Shown here in pieces: positions 22,744 to 24,586 of a stretch of 24,586 bases of DNA. The stretch is from JBJFCE01 sp964437825 (GTDB taxonomy: Bacteria; Bacillota; Clostridia; Lachnospirales; Lachnospiraceae): assembly GCA_964437825.1 (NCBI GenBank), contig CAYTIH010000038.1, positions 1 to 24,586 on the forward strand. Direction: 5' to 3'. The position numbers and the translations under genes were made by a program. The notes beneath the pieces were generated by a model that ran no database searches, had not been told where the DNA came from, and worked only from the letters and a program-made list of their open reading frames with translations. Position 1 is the stretch's first letter, and the number at the start of each line of letters is the position of its first letter.

Positions 22744-24279
22744 TTATTTTCTCGCCATATATTGTACGAAAAAACTTTCTTCCAAATCATAGGTATAATA
22801 ATTATACTTTAAATCCTGTGTAATGTCCCATCTGCTCCGATCCGCAAATTGAGCCAGAGACCCATCCAGATCCAATGCCTGCTTCACACTGCGGTCATCA
22901 TCCCTGATTCCGGCATAAAGCTCCACGGCAGGATACAACGCCCCGATACAAAGACATACTATCAGCATACCTTTCTTCATCTGTTCCATACCATCGGAAG
23001 CATTTTCAAGCAAATAACGAATGACCATAATCATCATAATAAACAGAGGCACAATGGAAACGCACATACAAAAATCATTCAACACTCCCATTTTAAAAAA
23101 CGGAATGAGCATCAATACGATGATCGTCACATAAAACAGAGCGTTTCTGACATTCTTTTTTCCGATCAGAATCGCATAAATCCCGAACATACATAAACAA
23201 AAAACGAAATATATAAACATACTGTTGCCAGAGTATTTTACAATTGCCAACCCGATCTCTTGGGGCTTTTTTGAAAACACATTTCCCCACAAATAGGCTG
23301 CAAATACACTGCCAAGCGTTAACAGCATTCCTATATTCCATACACTGAATATCTCACGCAGATATTGTTTGCGCTCCTTACTCATGACAAACATTACGGC
23401 GGAATATAACAGCACAAGCACAGCCATTCCCAGAAAAGATAAGGTTCCGTAAAGCACAGTCGGCAATAACATTGTCATATAATGCTTTCTGTTTTCCGGA
23501 TCATGATAAAAAAGTAATATTGTAAGCCATGGTACAATGCACTGTGGGAATACCCATCGCATATCCGTCAAATTACTCCGGTATTGAAGATAAATCTCAT
23601 CAATATTGAGAAAATGTAAGATATCGATCTGGCTGGAAAGGGAATATCCTTTCCAGCCCATCAAAATACTCTGTGTTACCGGCAGCATTCCTCCAAAAAA
23701 CAGAAAAACCAGCACGGCTATTATCTGCTTACCAAGGCTCTTTGCTCTCGTTACAATCAGCAGCCAAAAAACTACCAGCACAATTCCAAGACAGTTCCAG
23801 ATAAACAACGCATACTGTCCCACAGTAAAAGAGGTATTGCAAATTTTACCTATAAACGCCGGTACCAAATACTGCGCAATATAATAGGTCAGCATGGCAG
23901 TCTCACCCTGACTGTAATACACAGGCCACTCATACTCTATCAGATCCCGCAGAATCGCATTATGCTTGTTCCAGTCCCCTGCCTGCGGAGCCCCGCCCGA
24001 CCAGCCGATATAATATCCGAATACAAATATAAGCGCCAGCAAAAGCAGCGCAAATATAATATGTATACCGATATCCTCCTGTTTTTTCTGCTCATTCACA
24101 TGATAGACATCCATTGTCAGCCGATATAATGCGATCAATGAGAATATCAATACGGGCACCGCTATGATCAGCTTCAGCCATGTAAGTAAAAAAATAACAA
24201 TCGGAAGATATATGTATAACAGCGTAAGATATAAAAGAGTATCTTTATTTATTTTGATTTTTTTTCTTAAGCATGCCAT
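22744..24279 (-). CDS. Polytopic membrane protein, possible GT-C glycosyltransferase partner
   Basis: This 511-residue protein has about 11 to 13 hydrophobic helices and a short soluble end. I do not recognise a named family. In the first large loop it has GDWNKHNAILRDL (about 101-113) followed by WPVYY. This resembles the first-loop Asp motif of GT-C glycosyltransferases, with D102 and H106 as candidate site residues. The C-terminus has RSRWDITQDLKYNYYTYD. An in-frame stop lies two codons upstream, so ATG 24279 is the first available; no good Shine-Dalgarno is seen, which makes the true start less certain. It lies 24 bases before the DUF2298 gene and the two are surely co-transcribed, so they may act together on one lipid-linked substrate. 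Confidence 0.75.
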   Translation of the reverse strand: MACLRKKIKINKDTLLYLTLLYIYLPIVIFLLTWLKLIIAVPVLIFSLIALYRLTMDVYHVNEQKKQEDIGIHIIFALLLLALIFVFGYYIGWSGGAPQAGDWNKHNAILRDLIEYEWPVYYSQGETAMLTYYIAQYLVPAFIGKICNTSFTVGQYALFIWNCLGIVLVVFWLLIVTRAKSLGKQIIAVLVFLFFGGMLPVTQSILMGWKGYSLSSQIDILHFLNIDEIYLQYRSNLTDMRWVFPQCIVPWLTILLFYHDPENRKHYMTMLLPTVLYGTLSFLGMAVLVLLYSAVMFVMSKERKQYLREIFSVWNIGMLLTLGSVFAAYLWGNVFSKKPQEIGLAIVKYSGNSMFIYFVFCLCMFGIYAILIGKKNVRNALFYVTIIVLMLIPFFKMGVLNDFCMCVSIVPLFIMMIMVIRYLLENASDGMEQMKKGMLIVCLCIGALYPAVELYAGIRDDDRSVKQALDLDGSLAQFADRSRWDITQDLKYNYYTYDLEESFFVQYMARK

Positions 24280-24479
24280 AAATCAATTCTACACGTTATC
24301 CACTATAATTACCAGTAAAAAAAATTAGTTTCAAACATCGTTAATACGATAAAAACAATGTTTATTCTTTTGTAGCCCGTTATTATTCTTTATCTGCCAA
24401 CGCCAAGCGAACGTCTGCTGCGGAATTGTTCCACAACCGGAATACCCAAAGATATATTCAAGGCTGCCAAAATCCAGTC
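24280..24479. other. AT-rich intergenic region, no confident gene
   Basis: The region has a small ATCGT-TAAT-ACGAT stem near 24337-24350 and an eight-base T-run on the minus strand. TATAGT is a weak -10 candidate for the downstream gene. The minus frame of the partial gene that ends at 24480 stays open past its TGA until 24390, which may be chance or a nonsense mutation. Confidence 0.4.
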
Positions 24480-24586
24480 TCAATTTGATTCTTCATCATC
24501 TTTCCTCCAGTCATCTCCCAAATATTGTTTCGATATGTATTTTCTATTTTTAACATCAAAAATCTGTATATAAGGGACATTACCCA
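24480..24586 (-). CDS. C-terminal end of an unidentified protein
   Basis: A minus-strand frame enters from the right edge and ends at TGA 24480-24482 after 34 codons. The visible residues (GNVPYIQIFDVKNRKYISKQ, then YLGDDWRKDDEE) have a natural, charged composition, like the end of a cytoplasmic domain. No family can be named. A GGAGGAAAG-ATGATG sequence lies inside this stretch in another frame, but opens only 13 codons. The gene may be the first of the membrane-protein operon, 200 bases upstream. Confidence 0.4.
   Translation of the reverse strand, partial: GNVPYIQIFDVKNRKYISKQYLGDDWRKDDEESN

Noticed and set aside
24393..24480. Insertion-sequence remnant at the right edge
   Set aside because: No terminal inverted repeats, target duplication or transposase motif can be seen.
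1..24586. CRISPR arrays, tRNA or rRNA genes, prophage or integrase genes
   Set aside because: No regularly spaced repeats, cloverleaf or rRNA sequence, and no integrase, recombinase or phage protein was found on either strand.

Overview
The window looks like chromosomal DNA of a strictly anaerobic, low-to-medium GC Firmicute, most likely a gut Lachnospiraceae-type Clostridia. The reasons are the pyruvate formate-lyase cluster, the gdpP-rplI-dnaB and rpsF-ssb-rpsR gene orders, the DUF951 protein beside rpsF, strong AGGAGG ribosome sites and U-rich intrinsic terminators. Family assignments rest on sequence reading alone.

Layout, left to right. (1) 1-1878, plus strand: the 3' end of a pyruvate formate-lyase gene that stops before its glycyl-radical domain, a small Cys-bearing protein resembling half of that domain, a separate 80-residue glycyl-radical domain, the radical-SAM activase pflA, and a 2[4Fe-4S] ferredoxin with its own promoter. 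PFL is therefore split into separate polypeptides. (2) 1923-2762, minus: a MerR-type DNA-binding protein, converging on the ferredoxin over a shared terminator. (3) 2990-6872, minus: gdpP (c-di-AMP phosphodiesterase), rplI, dnaB, ending at a strong terminator. (4) 7145-8196, minus: rpsF-ssb-rpsR with a hairpin leader. (5) 8299-19773, minus: a long co-oriented series. In transcription order it holds a putative L-2-amino-thiazoline-4-carboxylate (ATC) hydrolase, a complete LivJHMGF-type ABC importer, an SDR oxidoreductase, a MATE exporter, a cytidylate-kinase-like protein, a second SDR, a CyuA-type cysteine desulfidase, a sirtuin and DUF951. (6) 19774-20292: a 519-base gap with a near-consensus promoter (TTGACA-N17-TATACT) firing toward the ATC hydrolase and a roughly 375-nt leader with several hairpins. 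(7) 20293-24279, minus: two large polytopic membrane proteins in tandem, one of the DUF2298 family and one with a GT-C-like Asp motif. (8) 24480-24586: the C-terminal end of an unidentified minus-strand gene.

How the parts may work together. The first cluster makes formate and acetyl-CoA from pyruvate, with the radical-bearing piece of PFL made as a separate, replaceable protein. The long series reads as an uptake and breakdown module. A Liv-type importer would bring in a small amino-acid-like ligand, the ATC-hydrolase-family enzyme would open it, and CyuA would cleave cysteine to pyruvate, ammonia and sulfide. The two SDRs and the MATE exporter suggest redox steps and export of a product or toxic compound. 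This pathway is inference from gene order. The best candidates for undescribed biology are the split PFL with its Cys-bearing half-domain, and the ATC-hydrolase/Liv operon with its long structured leader.
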